Under the pieces are notes generated by a model. That model made no database searches. It was not told the origin of the DNA and was given only the letters and a program-made list of their open reading frames with translations. From a bacterium 1XD21-70 (GTDB lineage: Bacteria > Bacillota > Clostridia > Lachnospirales > Lachnospiraceae), in assembly GCA_003669055.1 (NCBI GenBank), contig RAYB01000039.1, positions 1-50,384 on the forward strand: a stretch of 50,384 nucleotides of DNA, in the 5' to 3' direction. The number at the start of each line of letters is the position of its first letter. The first letter of the stretch is position 1. The position numbers and the translations under genes are program-made. Positions 14,847 to 24,896 of the stretch are shown one piece after another.

Positions 14847-17800
14847 GCTTGCGAAGGAATTAGGTAAGACCAGCAAGGAGGTTTTAGAGATATTGCAAAG
14901 GCAGAACCAGGATGTGAAATCACATTCTTCTAACATTAACGAAGAGCAGATCCAGATGGTGAGGCGTATTGCCAGGCCTGCGGCCAGTGCACCGGCCAGG
15001 CCCCAGGCGGCAGAGGAGGCCAGGCCTGCCTCGGCGGCAGCGAAGCCAGCCGCGGCAGAAGGAAGGCCTGCGGGTGCGGCAGAAGCTAAGGCGCCAAAGG
15101 CCGACGGAGCCGGTGCGGCTCCGGCAGCAAAGCAGGCGCCATCTACTCCGGCAGAGGCGCCGAAGAAGAAGATAGCGGCCGTGTACCGGCCGCAGAATTC
15201 CCAGCAGAGGCCTGCGAGGCCAAAGGCGCAGCAGCCAGGGAAGGCCGGTGCAGCGGGGCAGGGCAGCCGGGTGGCCGGGAAGGCACAGAATGCCCAGAGG
15301 CCAGGCACCCCAGCCGGAGCCGGGAGACAGCAGGGATCCCAGGGGCTGGCAGCAGGCGTGGTGAAGCAGCAGGTGCCCCAGAGCCAGGAACCGGTATCCC
15401 AAGGGACGGAGAAAGGGGCGGTGAAAGGGTTAAAACCCCTGGGTTTACAGGGCACGGAAGCGGGCACGCAGCCTTCTTTAAACCAGGGGCAGGCAGCCGC
15501 GGCAGAAAAGCAGCCGGCGCCCCAGGGAGAGGCTCCAAAGGCAGCCGGCTCCCAGGCTTTCCAGAACCAGGAGCCTGCGTCAGGCCCGGCAAGGCAGCAG
15601 GGATCCCAGGGGCAGGGGGCGGCAGCCGGAGCCAGACAGCAGAACCCGGCGGCAGACGGCCAGCAGAATGCGCCGAAAGGCCAGGGCCAGACCTTCCGTG
15701 ACGGAGGGAGAGTCCAGGGAAACCGTGGCGGGAACCGTGAGGGAAGCAGCCGCGATAACCGCGACGGGAGCCGCGGGGCAGGCAGCCGTGACGGAAGCCG
15801 CCAGGGAAGCTATGGCGGCGGATATGCGGGAAGCCGCGACGGAAACCGCCAGGGAGGCTATGGCGGGCAAAACCGCGACGGAAACCGCCCCGGCGGGTTT
15901 GCGGGGAACCGCGACGGAAACCGCCAGGGAGGCTATGGCGGGCAAAACCGTGACGGAAACCGCCCCGGCGGGTTTGCGGGGAACCGTGACGGCAGCCGCG
16001 GCCAGTCAGGCCAGGGCCGTGACGGGAACCGTACCGGCAATTATGGCGGCGGGTTTGCGGGGAACCGCGACGGAAACCGCCAGGGAGGCTATGGCGGGCA
16101 AAACCGTGACGGAAACCGTCCCGGCGGATTTGCGGGGAACCGCGACGGAAGCCGCCCAGGCGGCGGTTACGGTGCGAACCGCGACGGAAACCGCGGGCCG
16201 GGCGGCCAGGGCCGTGACGGAGGAAGAGGCCAGGGCGGGTTTGGCAGCCGCCAGGGCGGGGCACGTCCCGGACAGAGGGATTCCGGCACCAAGAGTTTCG
16301 ACTCCCCGATCCAGGCAAAGCCGACGAGCAACCGCAAGAATAATAACAACAGTTACAAGAATGACCGTTACGATAAAAAGAATGTGAATGAAGACGGGCC
16401 AAGAAGCAAAGGAGGGAAGGTCTCCAAGCATAGCATCGCCATGCCGCCGAAAGCATCCCAGAAGCCGGCAGAGGAAGTGGTGAAGGTGATTACCCTGCCG
16501 GAGGTACTGACGATCAAGGAACTGGCAGACAAGATGAAGATGCAGCCTTCGGTGATTATCAAAAAGCTGTTCTTGCAAGGCCAGGTGGTGACGGTAAACT
16601 CGGAGATCGATTTTGAGAAGGCAGAAGAGATCGCCATGGAGTATGAAGTGCTCTGTGAGAAGGAAGAGAAGATAGATGTCATTGCCGAACTCCTAAAGGA
16701 GGATGAAGAGGACGAGAACGATATGGTTCCCAGATCCCCGGTTGTCTGTGTCATGGGCCATGTAGACCACGGCAAGACCTCACTTTTGGATGCGATCCGT
16801 TCGACCAATGTGACCTCCCGGGAGGCTGGCGGCATTACCCAGCATATCGGCGCCTACACGGTGGAGATTAACGGGCAGCAGATTACCTTTTTGGATACCC
16901 CGGGGCATGAGGCGTTTACAGCCATGCGTATGCGTGGTGCCCAGTCTACGGACATTGCAATCCTGGTAGTGGCGGCAGACGACGGCGTGATGCCGCAGAC
17001 GGTGGAGGCCATCAACCATGCCAAGGCCGCTGAGGTGGAGATTATCGTGGCGATCAACAAGATCGATAAGCCCAGTGCAAACATCGACCGGGTGAAGCAG
17101 GAACTGTCAGAGTATGAACTGGTTCCCGAGGATTGGGGCGGCAGCACAATTTTTGTGCCGGTGTCAGCCCATACAAAGGAAGGCATCCCGGAACTGCTGG
17201 AGATGATCCTGCTGGCCGCCGAGGTCAAGGAACTCAAAGCCAATCCTAACCGGAAGGCCAGGGGGCTGGTAATCGAGGCTGAATTAGATAAAGGAAAAGG
17301 CCCGGTGGCAACGATCCTGGTACAGAAGGGAACCCTGCGGGTCGGCGACAGCGTGACCGCCGGCGCCTGCTACGGCAAGGTCCGTGCGATGATGGATGAC
17401 AAGGGACGCCGGGTCAAGGAGGCAGGGCCTTCCCAGCCGGTGGAAATTTTAGGGTTAAACGACGTGCCGGGCGCCGGGGATGTGCTGATGGCGACGGAGA
17501 ACGAGAAAGAAGCCAGAAACTATGCGGAAACCTTTATTGCGGAGGGCAAGAACAGGCTGTTAGAGGATACAAAGTCCCGCCTGTCCTTGGATGATCTGTT
17601 CAGCCAGATCAAGGCCGGGAACGTAAAGGAACTGCCGCTTATCGTGAAGGCAGACGTGCAGGGCTCGGTGGAGGCCGTGAAGGAAAGCCTCTTAAAGCTG
17701 TCCAACGAGGAGGTCATGGTCAAGGTGATCCATGGCGGCGTGGGGGCGATCAACGAGTCCGATGTAACTTTGGCGTCAGCGTCCAATGCGATTATCATTG

Positions 17801-18231
17801 GCTTTAATGTAAGGCCGGATGTGACAGCCAAATCAATTGCAGAGCGGGAGAAGGTAGACCTGCGGCTATACCGGGTGATTTACCAGGCGATCGAGGATGT
17901 GGAGGCGGCCATGAAGGGCATGCTTGACCCGGTCTTCGAGGAGCAGGTGATCGGCCACGCAGTGGTACGCCAGCTGTTTAAGGCGTCCGGCGTGGGGACC
18001 ATTGCCGGATCCTATGTGACCGACGGCAAATTCCAGAGGGGATGTTCCTGCCGGATTACCCGTGGGAAGGAACAGGTGTTTGAAGGGCCCCTGGCATCCT
18101 TGCAGCGGTTTAAGGATGCGGTGAAAGAGGTGGCCACCGGTTATGAGTGCGGCCTGGTATTTGAGAAATTCAACGATATCCAGGAGGATGACGTGATCGA
18201 GGCCTACGTGATGGTCGAGGTTCCCCGTTAG
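14833..18231 (+). CDS. infB: Translation initiation factor IF-2, with Arg/Gly-rich linker
   Basis: 1132 residues, longer than most IF-2 proteins. ATG 14833 has GGAGGT 7 bases upstream; the in-frame GTG 14827 is too close to it. Order: N-terminal IF2_N helix ([20 protein letters not shown]), an Ala/Pro/Gln-rich region (about 45-285), an Arg/Gly/Asn/Asp repeat region (about 285-490), a second IF2_N module (near 555-605), and the G domain from about 636 ([21 protein letters not shown]). It ends with the three C-terminal domains that bind initiator tRNA. The catalytic and tRNA-binding halves look normal. It positions fMet-tRNA on the 30S subunit and promotes subunit joining. The linker repeat is unusual. 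Confidence 0.96.
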   Translation: MRVNELAKELGKTSKEVLEILQRQNQDVKSHSSNINEEQIQMVRRIARPAASAPARPQAAEEARPASAAAKPAAAEGRPAGAAEAKAPKADGAGAAPAAKQAPSTPAEAPKKKIAAVYRPQNSQQRPARPKAQQPGKAGAAGQGSRVAGKAQNAQRPGTPAGAGRQQGSQGLAAGVVKQQVPQSQEPVSQGTEKGAVKGLKPLGLQGTEAGTQPSLNQGQAAAAEKQPAPQGEAPKAAGSQAFQNQEPASGPARQQGSQGQGAAAGARQQNPAADGQQNAPKGQGQTFRDGGRVQGNRGGNREGSSRDNRDGSRGAGSRDGSRQGSYGGGYAGSRDGNRQGGYGGQNRDGNRPGGFAGNRDGNRQGGYGGQNRDGNRPGGFAGNRDGSRGQSGQGRDGNRTGNYGGGFAGNRDGNRQGGYGGQNRDGNRPGGFAGNRDGSRPGGGYGANRDGNRGPGGQGRDGGRGQGGFGSRQGGARPGQRDSGTKSFDSPIQAKPTSNRKNNNNSYKNDRYDKKNVNEDGPRSKGGKVSKHSIAMPPKASQKPAEEVVKVITLPEVLTIKELADKMKMQPSVIIKKLFLQGQVVTVNSEIDFEKAEEIAMEYEVLCEKEEKIDVIAELLKEDEEDENDMVPRSPVVCVMGHVDHGKTSLLDAIRSTNVTSREAGGITQHIGAYTVEINGQQITFLDTPGHEAFTAMRMRGAQSTDIAILVVAADDGVMPQTVEAINHAKAAEVEIIVAINKIDKPSANIDRVKQELSEYELVPEDWGGSTIFVPVSAHTKEGIPELLEMILLAAEVKELKANPNRKARGLVIEAELDKGKGPVATILVQKGTLRVGDSVTAGACYGKVRAMMDDKGRRVKEAGPSQPVEILGLNDVPGAGDVLMATENEKEARNYAETFIAEGKNRLLEDTKSRLSLDDLFSQIKAGNVKELPLIVKADVQGSVEAVKESLLKLSNEEVMVKVIHGGVGAINESDVTLASASNAIIIGFNVRPDVTAKSIAEREKVDLRLYRVIYQAIEDVEAAMKGMLDPVFEEQVIGHAVVRQLFKASGVGTIAGSYVTDGKFQRGCSCRITRGKEQVFEGPLASLQRFKDAVKEVATGYECGLVFEKFNDIQEDDVIEAYVMVEVPR
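15832..16137 (+). repeat. 75-bp coding repeats in infB (RG-rich domain)
   Basis: Units at 15832-15906, 15907-15981 and 16063-16137 are near-identical 75-bp, 25-codon repeats with the core [19 protein letters not shown]; a divergent 81-bp unit lies at 15982-16062. Related NRDG/SRDG motifs extend the repetitive region to about 15700-16280. The reading frame is kept throughout, so this is protein sequence, not a CRISPR array. Confidence 0.92.
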
Positions 18232-18249
18232 TTTGGGAAAGGATATTTT

Positions 18250-18618
18250 ATGCGGAAAAACAGCATTAAGAATACACGGGTCAACGGCGAGGTCCAGAGG
18301 GAACTTGGCGAGATTATCCGTACAGAGATAAAAGACCCCCGGGTGACGGGGGCGATGGTCAGCGTGGTATCGGTGGAGGTGACGCCGGACCTGAAATATT
18401 GCAAGGCATATATCAGCGTCCTGGGCGGTGAGGATGCCGCCGGGGATGCCATTGCAGGCCTTAAGAGCGCGGTGGGCTATATCCGCCGTGAACTGGCGCG
18501 CAGGGTGAACCTGCGCAATACGCCAGAGATCAGCTTCATCTTAGACCAGTCGATTGAGTACGGCGTGCATATGTCAAGGCTGATCGATGAAGTGACAAAA
18601 GATTTAAAAGAGGATTAG
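18250..18618 (+). CDS. rbfA: Ribosome-binding factor A
   Basis: 122-residue single KH-like domain protein for 30S maturation and cold adaptation. Conserved: RVNGEVQRELGEIIRTEIKDPR, VEVTPDLKYCKAYISVLG, and the C-terminal NTPEISFILDQSIEYG. It begins 18 bases after infB with GGGAAAGGA upstream of ATG 18250, and nrnA follows after 27 bases. Confidence 0.96.
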   Translation: MRKNSIKNTRVNGEVQRELGEIIRTEIKDPRVTGAMVSVVSVEVTPDLKYCKAYISVLGGEDAAGDAIAGLKSAVGYIRRELARRVNLRNTPEISFILDQSIEYGVHMSRLIDEVTKDLKED

Positions 18619-18645
18619 TGTGCTGACATTTTAGGAGGTGATTGC

Positions 18646-19596
18646 ATGAGCAGATTGATGGAAATGGCACAAAAGGCAGACTCGGTGGCAATTCTGGGGC
18701 ATATGCGCCCGGACGGGGATTGCGTGGGTTCCTGCCTGGCCGTCTGCAACTACCTGCTGGAGCAATATCCGGAAAAGGCCGTTCAGGTCTATCTGGAGAA
18801 GCCGGCGGACAAATTCAGTTATTTAGAACGTTTTGACACGATCAGCCAGGATGCACAGGACGGGCAGGAATATGGCCTGTGCATCTGCCTGGACAGCGGC
18901 GACAAGGCACGCCTGGGGGAGTTTGCCCGGTACTTAGACCAGGCAAAGGCCAGCATCTGCATTGACCACCATGTGACCAACCACGGATATGCACAGGAAA
19001 ATGTGGTGCAGGCGGACAAGAGTTCTACCTGTGAGGTGCTGTATCAGTTTTTGGAGGAGGAAAAGATCAGCAGGGCGGTGGCGGAATGCCTGTACACAGG
19101 GATGATCCACGATACCAATGTGTTTAAGAACAGCAACACTTCGGCCGCCACCATGGAGATTGCCGGGAAACTGATGGCAAAAGGGATCAATTTCGGGAAG
19201 ATTATTGACGATACGTTTTTCCGGAAGAGTTATGTCCAGAACCAGATCTTAGGGAGGGCTCTTTTGGAGAGCATATCTTTTATGGACGGGAAGTGTATTT
19301 TTGCGGCCGTGCGCCAGAAGGACCTGGAGTTCTATGGTGCAGATTACTCAGACCTGGACGGGATTGTGGATCAGCTGCGGGTTACCGGCGGGGTGGAGTG
19401 CGCGATTTTTTTGCATGAGACGGAAAACCATGTGTTTAAGGTCAGCATGCGTTCCAACAATGAGGTGGATGTCAGCAAGGTTGCCACATATTTCGGCGGC
19501 GGCGGGCACGTGAGGGCAGCGGGCTGTACCATGAATGGCAGCGTGCATGATGTGATCAATAACCTGTCCATACATATTGCAGAACAGATCGCCTAG
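18646..19596 (+). CDS. nrnA: DHH/DHHA1 phosphoesterase, NrnA-type nanoRNase/pAp phosphatase
   Basis: 316 residues. The DHH catalytic domain has HMRPDGDCVGS, CLDSGD and the name-giving CIDHHVTN; TGMIHDTNVFKNSNT adds a further metal ligand. The DHHA1 domain ends with GGGGHVRAAGC. These enzymes degrade 2-5 nt RNA (or pGpG) and dephosphorylate 3',5'-pAp. Location between rbfA and truB is the standard Firmicute order. TAGGAGGTGA is a strong ribosome site before ATG 18646. Confidence 0.93.
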   Translation: MSRLMEMAQKADSVAILGHMRPDGDCVGSCLAVCNYLLEQYPEKAVQVYLEKPADKFSYLERFDTISQDAQDGQEYGLCICLDSGDKARLGEFARYLDQAKASICIDHHVTNHGYAQENVVQADKSSTCEVLYQFLEEEKISRAVAECLYTGMIHDTNVFKNSNTSAATMEIAGKLMAKGINFGKIIDDTFFRKSYVQNQILGRALLESISFMDGKCIFAAVRQKDLEFYGADYSDLDGIVDQLRVTGGVECAIFLHETENHVFKVSMRSNNEVDVSKVATYFGGGGHVRAAGCTMNGSVHDVINNLSIHIAEQIA

Positions 19597-19640
19597 CGGA
19601 TCCTGCCTGCATAAGGGGCAGGGCTTTAAGGAGTAAGGAT

Positions 19641-20594
19641 ATGGACGGGATCATCAATGTCTATAAAGAAAAAGGATATACCTCTCATGACGTGGTGGCG
19701 AAAATGAGAGGTATTTTACAAATGAAGAAGGTCGGGCATACGGGAACCCTGGACCCGGAGGCAGAGGGCGTGCTGCCGGTCTGCATCGGAAAAGGGACAA
19801 AGCTGTGCGACATGCTGGCCGATAAGACCAAAGAGTACCGGGCGGTGCTGCTTTTAGGGCGGGAGACGGATACCCAGGATACCACGGGGAGGACGGTGGC
19901 AGAAAAGCCGGTGGAGTGGCAAAGCATACGGAAAAATGCCCCGGTGGAAGGCTCTGCCGAGCCGCCGGGGGGGATGGAGGATGCGGTGCGCACGGCAGTC
20001 TTAAGCTTCCGGGGGCCTTATATGCAGGTTCCGCCGATGTACTCGGCCTTGAAGGTCAACGGCAAAAAACTTTATGAACTGGCCCGTGCCGGAAAAGAGG
20101 TCGAACGCCAGCCGCGGCCGGTGGAGATATTGGAGATAGAGGTGGAAAAGATAAGCCTGCCGCGGGTAAAGATGCGGGTGGTATGCTCCAAGGGGACTTA
20201 CATCCGCACGCTCTGCCACGATATTGGGCAGAAGCTTGGATGCGGCGGGTGCATGGAGAGCCTGCTGCGCACGAGGGTGGGACAATTCACGGCAGAGGGC
20301 AGCCTGCACCTGAAAGAGATTGAGAGGCAAAAGGAATTAGGGCAGCTGGAGGCATGTGTGGAGCCGGTGGACAAGGTGTTTGCAGGGATTCCCAGGCTTA
20401 TGATGGCAGCAGGGAAAGAGGGCGATAAACTGGTACATAACGGGAACCCCTTTGTACCGGAACTGGCAGAGGGGCAGGAGATATTTCCCAGTGCCCGCGT
20501 ATATGACAGCCAGGGGGAGTTTATCGGAATCTACGGATATGACGGGACGAAGAAGCGGTATCAGCCGCAGAAATTATTTCTGGGAGGCAGCTAA
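19641..20594 (+). CDS. truB: tRNA pseudouridine-55 synthase TruB
   Basis: 317 residues. It isomerises U55 in the T loop of nearly all tRNAs and helps tRNA folding. The catalytic Asp is D38 in GHTGTLDPEAEGVLPVCIG. Other conserved blocks are KEYRAVLLLGRETDTQD, QVPPMYSALKVNGKKLYELAR and CSKGTYIRTLCHDIG; a C-terminal PUA-like domain lies at about 240-310. A short Pro/Glu-rich insert is seen near residues 90-115. Start ATG 19641 follows AAGGAGTAAG. ribF starts 3 bases after its stop. Confidence 0.96.
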   Translation: MDGIINVYKEKGYTSHDVVAKMRGILQMKKVGHTGTLDPEAEGVLPVCIGKGTKLCDMLADKTKEYRAVLLLGRETDTQDTTGRTVAEKPVEWQSIRKNAPVEGSAEPPGGMEDAVRTAVLSFRGPYMQVPPMYSALKVNGKKLYELARAGKEVERQPRPVEILEIEVEKISLPRVKMRVVCSKGTYIRTLCHDIGQKLGCGGCMESLLRTRVGQFTAEGSLHLKEIERQKELGQLEACVEPVDKVFAGIPRLMMAAGKEGDKLVHNGNPFVPELAEGQEIFPSARVYDSQGEFIGIYGYDGTKKRYQPQKLFLGGS

Positions 20595-20597
20595 GAG

Positions 20598-21551
20598 ATG
20601 CAGGTAATCGCCGGAACGAGAGAATTTCAGATAGGGGAGCCTACGGCAGTAACCATTGGCAAGTTCGACGGCCGCCATAAGGGCCATCAGAAGCTGCTGC
20701 AGAGGATGCTGGGTTTCCGGGAGCAAAAAGGGCTTAAGAGCGCAGTTTTTACCTTTGGCATGGCGCCTGCGGGGGTGGTGTCGGGAAAGGCGCAGGCATT
20801 GATTAACACCAACCAGGAACGCCGGGACAATATGGAAAGGATGGGGATTGACTACCTGGTGGAATATCCCTTTAACCAGGAGGTGGCCCAGATGCCCCCG
20901 GAAGAGTTCGTGAAGCAGATCCTGAGAGGCCAGATGAAAGCGGAAGTGATCGTGGCCGGGACAGACTGTGGGTTTGGGCACAACCGGGCAGGGAATGCGG
21001 CGCTCCTTAAGAAACTGGCGCCGGTATACGGTTATGAAGCAGTGATTATTGAGAAGGAGCAGGACGGGCACCGGGATATCAGCAGTACCTATATCCGCGA
21101 ACAGCTTGGCCAGGGGAACATCGTAAAGGCGAACGCGCTGCTGGGGGAGCCATACTCCATCCACGGCGAGGTGGTCCATGGCAACCACATGGGGGCGCCC
21201 ATTCTGGGTTTTCCGACGGCCAACCTGGTGCCGCCTTCCGAAAAATACCTGCCGCGGTTTGGGGTCTATGCATCCCGGGTGCTGCTTGGCGGGAAATATT
21301 ATGGAGGGGTCAGCAATATCGGGAGCAAGCCTACGATCACCGGTGAGAACCCGGTGGGGGTGGAGACGTTCATCCTGGGCTTAGAACCAGGGGCTGACTT
21401 GTATGGGGAGTATATTGAAGTGCAGCTTTTGGATTTTGAACGCCCGGAACAGCGCTTTTGCGGGCTGGAGGAGTTGAGGGCGCGGATCGAACTGGATAAA
21501 CAGTATGCATCGGAGTATTTTAAAAAGAATCCCGGGTGGCTATCCGATTAA
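20598..21551 (+). CDS. ribF: Bifunctional riboflavin kinase/FAD synthetase
   Basis: 317 residues. The N-terminal nucleotidyl-transferase domain makes FAD from FMN (TIGKFDGRHKGHQKLL; GTDCGFGHNRAGN; ISSTYIREQLGQG). The C-terminal kinase domain makes FMN (VVHGNHMGAPILGFPTANL, YGGVSNIGSKPTI). The first motif reads FDGRHKGH, a conservative variant of FDGVHxGH. No FMN riboswitch precedes it; it is the last gene of the rimP operon. Confidence 0.95.
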   Translation: MQVIAGTREFQIGEPTAVTIGKFDGRHKGHQKLLQRMLGFREQKGLKSAVFTFGMAPAGVVSGKAQALINTNQERRDNMERMGIDYLVEYPFNQEVAQMPPEEFVKQILRGQMKAEVIVAGTDCGFGHNRAGNAALLKKLAPVYGYEAVIIEKEQDGHRDISSTYIREQLGQGNIVKANALLGEPYSIHGEVVHGNHMGAPILGFPTANLVPPSEKYLPRFGVYASRVLLGGKYYGGVSNIGSKPTITGENPVGVETFILGLEPGADLYGEYIEVQLLDFERPEQRFCGLEELRARIELDKQYASEYFKKNPGWLSD

Positions 21552-21559
21552 CCACCCGG
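21532..21559. terminator. Terminator between ribF and the UPF0371 gene
   Basis: CCGGGTGG (21532-21539) and CCACCCGG (21552-21559) form a perfect 8-bp stem overlapping the ribF stop. On the minus strand the stem is followed by GATTCTTTTTA, a good T-run, so it terminates the UPF0371 transcript best and ribF less efficiently. Confidence 0.65.
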
Positions 21560-21575
21560 AATATTTAATGATAAT

Positions 21576-23054
21576 TTAATGATAAATCTTCTTGCTTTCG
21601 TAAAACGGTTCTGAAGTCAGGTCCAATCCCAATTTGGCAAAAATTTTAATATCTACCGCAGACAGCATCACCGAGGTGTGTACCTGGCAGCCGCGCAGCT
21701 TGGGAAGCTGCTCCAAGGCAATGCGGGCATTTTTATCGGTGGCGGCGCACATGGAGAGGGCGATCAGTACCTCGTCCGTATGGAGGCGCGGGTTGCGGCT
21801 GCCCAAATAGCAGGTCTTGAGCCCCTGGATCGGCTCGATAAACGCCGGGGAGATCAGGTGGATGTGGTCGGCGATCCCGCCGATTTCCTTCACCGCGTTT
21901 AAGAGGGCAGCGGCGGAAGCCCCGAGGAGGGCACTGGTCTTGCCGGTGACGATACGCCCGTCGGGCAGTTCCAAAGCGGCGGCAGGGGAGCCGTTTTTGT
22001 GGGCTAAGCTGTTGGCGGCAGAGACCACGGAGCGCATATCGGGAGTGATTTTTGACTGCTTCATCAAAAGTTCAATCTTGTATACCTCTTCCTTGCTGCC
22101 TTCGTCCCTGGCCAGGCGGTTCAATGCCTGGTAATAGCGGCGCAGGATTTCCTGCCGGGATGCTTCCTTGCAGACCGCATCATCAATAATACAGTTGCCG
22201 GCCATATTCACGCCCATGTCCGTGGGGGACTTATAGGGGCAATAGCCATAGATCCCTTCAAACATGGCGGCCAGGACCGGGTAAATCTCCACATCACGGT
22301 TATAATTGACCGTGGTGGTGCCATAGGCCTCCAGATGGAACGGGTCGATCATATTGACATCGTTCAAATCAGCGGTAGCCGCCTCATAAGCCAAATTGAC
22401 CGGATGCTTTAAAGGGATATTCCAGATGGGGAATGTCTCAAACTTGGCATAGCCGGCTTTGATGCCCCGCTTGTTCTCATGGTAAAGCTGGGACAGGCAG
22501 GTGGCCATCTTGCCGCTGCCGGGGCCGGGGGCGGTGATGATGACGAGCGGCCGGGTGGTCTCAATGTAATCATTTTTCCCATAGCCGTCGTCACTGACAA
22601 TGTAGGAGATATTGTTGGGATAGCCTTCAATGGGATAGTGGCGGTATACCCGGATCCCCAGCTTTTCCAGTTTGGCTTTAAAGAGGTCGGCGGCGGATTG
22701 GCCGGAGTAGCGGGTAATGACCACGCTGCCGACAAAAAGCCCCTTGTCCCGGTACTCCTGGATCAGCCTCAGCACATCCATGTCATAGGTGATGCCCAGG
22801 TCATGGCGGATCTTATTCTTTTCGATGTCAGCGGCATTGATGGCAATGATGATCTCGGCCTGGTCGGCAAGCTGCAGCAGCATTTTTAGTTTGCTGTCCG
22901 GCTGGAAGCCAGGCAGGACCCGGGAGGCGTGGTAGTCGTCAAAGAGTTTTCCGCCAAATTCCAGGTACAGCTTGTTCCCGAACTGGCTGATACGGTTGCG
23001 GATATGTTCTGACTGAGTGGTAAGATATTTCTGGTTGTCAAATCCTGTTTTCAT
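21576..23054 (-). CDS. UPF0371/DUF1846 family protein
   Basis: 492 residues from the ATG at 23054 (AAGGGG about 12 bases upstream); an upstream in-frame ATG at 23093 adds 13 residues unlike the family. The full-length DUF1846 architecture is present, with the conserved N-terminus MKTGFDNQKYLTTQSEHIR, the glycine-rich APGPGSGKMATCLSQLYHE near residue 175, and NPRLHTDEVLIALS near the end. The glycine-rich motif resembles a nucleotide-binding loop, but the biochemical role is not known to me. It is a monocistronic minus-strand gene flanked by plus-strand operons, with a possible -10 TACAAT (revcomp at about 23087-23092). Confidence 0.88.
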   Translation of the reverse strand: MKTGFDNQKYLTTQSEHIRNRISQFGNKLYLEFGGKLFDDYHASRVLPGFQPDSKLKMLLQLADQAEIIIAINAADIEKNKIRHDLGITYDMDVLRLIQEYRDKGLFVGSVVITRYSGQSAADLFKAKLEKLGIRVYRHYPIEGYPNNISYIVSDDGYGKNDYIETTRPLVIITAPGPGSGKMATCLSQLYHENKRGIKAGYAKFETFPIWNIPLKHPVNLAYEAATADLNDVNMIDPFHLEAYGTTTVNYNRDVEIYPVLAAMFEGIYGYCPYKSPTDMGVNMAGNCIIDDAVCKEASRQEILRRYYQALNRLARDEGSKEEVYKIELLMKQSKITPDMRSVVSAANSLAHKNGSPAAALELPDGRIVTGKTSALLGASAAALLNAVKEIGGIADHIHLISPAFIEPIQGLKTCYLGSRNPRLHTDEVLIALSMCAATDKNARIALEQLPKLRGCQVHTSVMLSAVDIKIFAKLGLDLTSEPFYESKKIYH

Positions 23055-23180
23055 AGTTTTGAATACCCCTTTCCATGGGTATGATTGTAACATAGAAGGG
23101 GATTTTTTGCACTAAAAATTACAGAGTGGGGAAAAAAACCGTATTTTTTCCACTAAAGTGGGAGAAAAGCCGTTAAAATT

Positions 23181-23209
23181 TTGCTATTTTTGGGAATATG
23201 TGGTATAAT
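23181..23209 (+). promoter_or_regulatory. Promoter of the DUF4015 lipoprotein gene
   Basis: -35 TTGCTA (23181-23186), 17-base spacer, -10 TATAAT (23204-23209), about 62 bases before ATG 23271. An A/T-rich hairpin (about 23130-23151) lies just upstream between the divergent genes. Confidence 0.75.
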
Positions 23210-23270
23210 CTGAATAAACGGAACTGGAAACCGACAGATGCTTAGGATAATTTGAGGACAGGAAAAGACC

Positions 23271-24704
23271 ATGAAAAGAATATGCGGGCTGCTTGGGGCA
23301 GTTCTGCTTCTTCTGATCTGTATCCTGACCGGGTGCAAGGGGCTGGATGGCATAAACCAGCTGGCAACCACACCGGCGCCTGTGGTAGTAGGGCGGGGAC
23401 AGACGGCAGAAGGGGAAGAGGCGGAAAGCGGCGGGGAAGATGAGACAGAACCGGAGCTCCAGGTCGGAGAGATCGTGATTGAATCCGAGCCGGACAGGAA
23501 ACCGGTGAAGGTAAAGGGGATTTATATTTCTGCTTATGTGGCAGGGACGCCCAGCATGGTAGATGCTTTGCTGGAGGAGATCGACAAAACGGAGATCAAT
23601 GCTTTGGTGATTGATTTAAAGGATGATTTTGGCCGGGTAGCCTGTAAGGTAGACTCTCCGCTGATCGAAGAACTTGGCTCGACCAGGGTCCATATCCAGG
23701 ATATGGAGGGCCTGATGAAGAAGTTAGAGGAACATGGGATCTATGCGATCGCCCGTATCCCGGCATTTCGGGATGCCTGGCTGGGGACTGTGCGCCCGGA
23801 ATGGTGTGTCCAGTATGAGGACGGGTCGGTATTTACGGACAAGGACGGCAACTCATGGGTGAACCCGTACAAGGAGGAGGCATGGGATTATTTGGTGGAG
23901 ATCGGGATCCAGGCCAAGAAGCTGGGGTTCCAGGAGGTGCAGTTTGACTATGTGCGGTTCTGCACGGAGACTTCCATGGAGGATGTGGTGTTTGACGAGG
24001 CCGACACCAAGGGGCGTTCGCGCACGGATGTGATCTATGAGTTTATGGAATATGCGTACAGAAAGCTGAAACAGCAGGGGCTGTTTGTGTCGGCGGATGT
24101 GTTTGGTGCGATTATCAACAGCGATGTCAATGCCAATGTGGTAGGGCAGGTCTATGGGGAACTGGCCAAGCATGTGGATTATATCAGCCCGATGATTTAT
24201 CCGTCCCATTATGGGGACGGGTATTACGGGATTGACCATCCGGACATGCATCCCTATGAGACGATTACGGCAGCGCTGCAGGCCTCCCGCAAGGAATTGT
24301 ACTTTGCCAGGGAGGGGCAGGAGCATATGGCGGTGGTGCGGCCATGGCTCCAGGATTTCACGGCTTCCTGGCTGACGCATTATATCCCGTACGGGGCTGA
24401 GCAGGTGAGGGAGCAGATCCAGGCAACGTATGACGCGGGGTATGATGAGTGGCTTTTGTGGGATGCATCCTGCCATTATGACTGGGACGGGCTTTTGTCG
24501 CCGGAGGATGCGAAGGCAGAGGCAGACAGGATTGCCCAGTCGCGGGCAGCATTGCCGGAGAGCAGCTTTGTGCCGGACACTGCCGGGGAGGCTCCTACCG
24601 AGACGGCACAACCGTCGGCAGGCGCCCAGTATACGGGCCTGGACGCAGAGACGGTGCCGACCGGGTCAGCAGGGCCGACGGTAGGGGCGTATACGGGAGA
24701 GTGA
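23271..24704 (+). CDS. Lipoprotein with putative glycoside hydrolase domain (DUF4015)
   Basis: 477 residues. A lipoprotein signal peptide with lipobox LTGC (lipidated C22) is followed by an acidic disordered linker to about residue 78. The DUF4015 TIM-barrel-like domain (about 80-420) begins KVKGIYISAYVAGTPSMVDAL. Typical strand-end motifs are NALVIDLKDDFGRV, YAIARIPAFRDAW, EVQFDYVRF, VSADVFG and YISPMIYPSHYG. Acidic residues at these positions are probable catalytic groups by analogy with other glycoside hydrolases. The C-terminus is Pro/Thr/Ala-rich. It is anchored outside the membrane, so its substrate is likely a wall or exopolysaccharide; the exact glycan is unknown. Own promoter and terminator, so monocistronic. 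Confidence 0.85.
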   Translation: MKRICGLLGAVLLLLICILTGCKGLDGINQLATTPAPVVVGRGQTAEGEEAESGGEDETEPELQVGEIVIESEPDRKPVKVKGIYISAYVAGTPSMVDALLEEIDKTEINALVIDLKDDFGRVACKVDSPLIEELGSTRVHIQDMEGLMKKLEEHGIYAIARIPAFRDAWLGTVRPEWCVQYEDGSVFTDKDGNSWVNPYKEEAWDYLVEIGIQAKKLGFQEVQFDYVRFCTETSMEDVVFDEADTKGRSRTDVIYEFMEYAYRKLKQQGLFVSADVFGAIINSDVNANVVGQVYGELAKHVDYISPMIYPSHYGDGYYGIDHPDMHPYETITAALQASRKELYFAREGQEHMAVVRPWLQDFTASWLTHYIPYGAEQVREQIQATYDAGYDEWLLWDASCHYDWDGLLSPEDAKAEADRIAQSRAALPESSFVPDTAGEAPTETAQPSAGAQYTGLDAETVPTGSAGPTVGAYTGE

Positions 24705-24743
24705 AAAATCTTGAATACCTTTTCTGGGGAAACCCCGGATGGA

Positions 24744-24776
24744 GGGGAGGGCGGCGGTGCCGCCTTCCCCTTTTTT
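24744..24776 (+). terminator. Intrinsic terminator of the DUF4015 gene
   Basis: GGGGAGGGCGGC (24744-24755) pairs over 12 positions (one G-U) with GCCGCCTTCCCC (24759-24770) around a GGT loop, followed by six T. Confidence 0.92.
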
Positions 24777-24896
24777 CGGTGCCAGGATGTGTGGTTTTTG
24801 GCGGAGGGCGTATTTTTGGAGGATTGCGGGGTTGAAAAAGTTGAGTGGCTTTTGTATGATGGTAGGGAACGAGGATGGAGAGGAGGCTGCGGCTGG

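Noticed and set aside
15690-16290. Regularly repeated DNA that could look like a CRISPR array
   Set aside because: Units are 75-81 bp with no unique spacers, the reading frame of infB stays open throughout, and the encoded residues form a continuous RG-rich linker.
15143-16456. 437-codon minus-strand open frame with Arg/Gly/Ser-rich repeats
   Set aside because: It is the mirror of the infB repeat region; no ribosome site and no family resemblance.
20595-20597. FMN riboswitch expected near ribF
   Set aside because: ribF starts 3 bases after truB and nothing resembling the RFN element is present; this housekeeping ribF is usually not riboswitch-controlled.
24711-24896. N-terminal extension of the DUF1653 gene
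   Set aside because: The extra frame passes through the intrinsic terminator at 24744-24776, and ribosome-site evidence favours ATG 24897.
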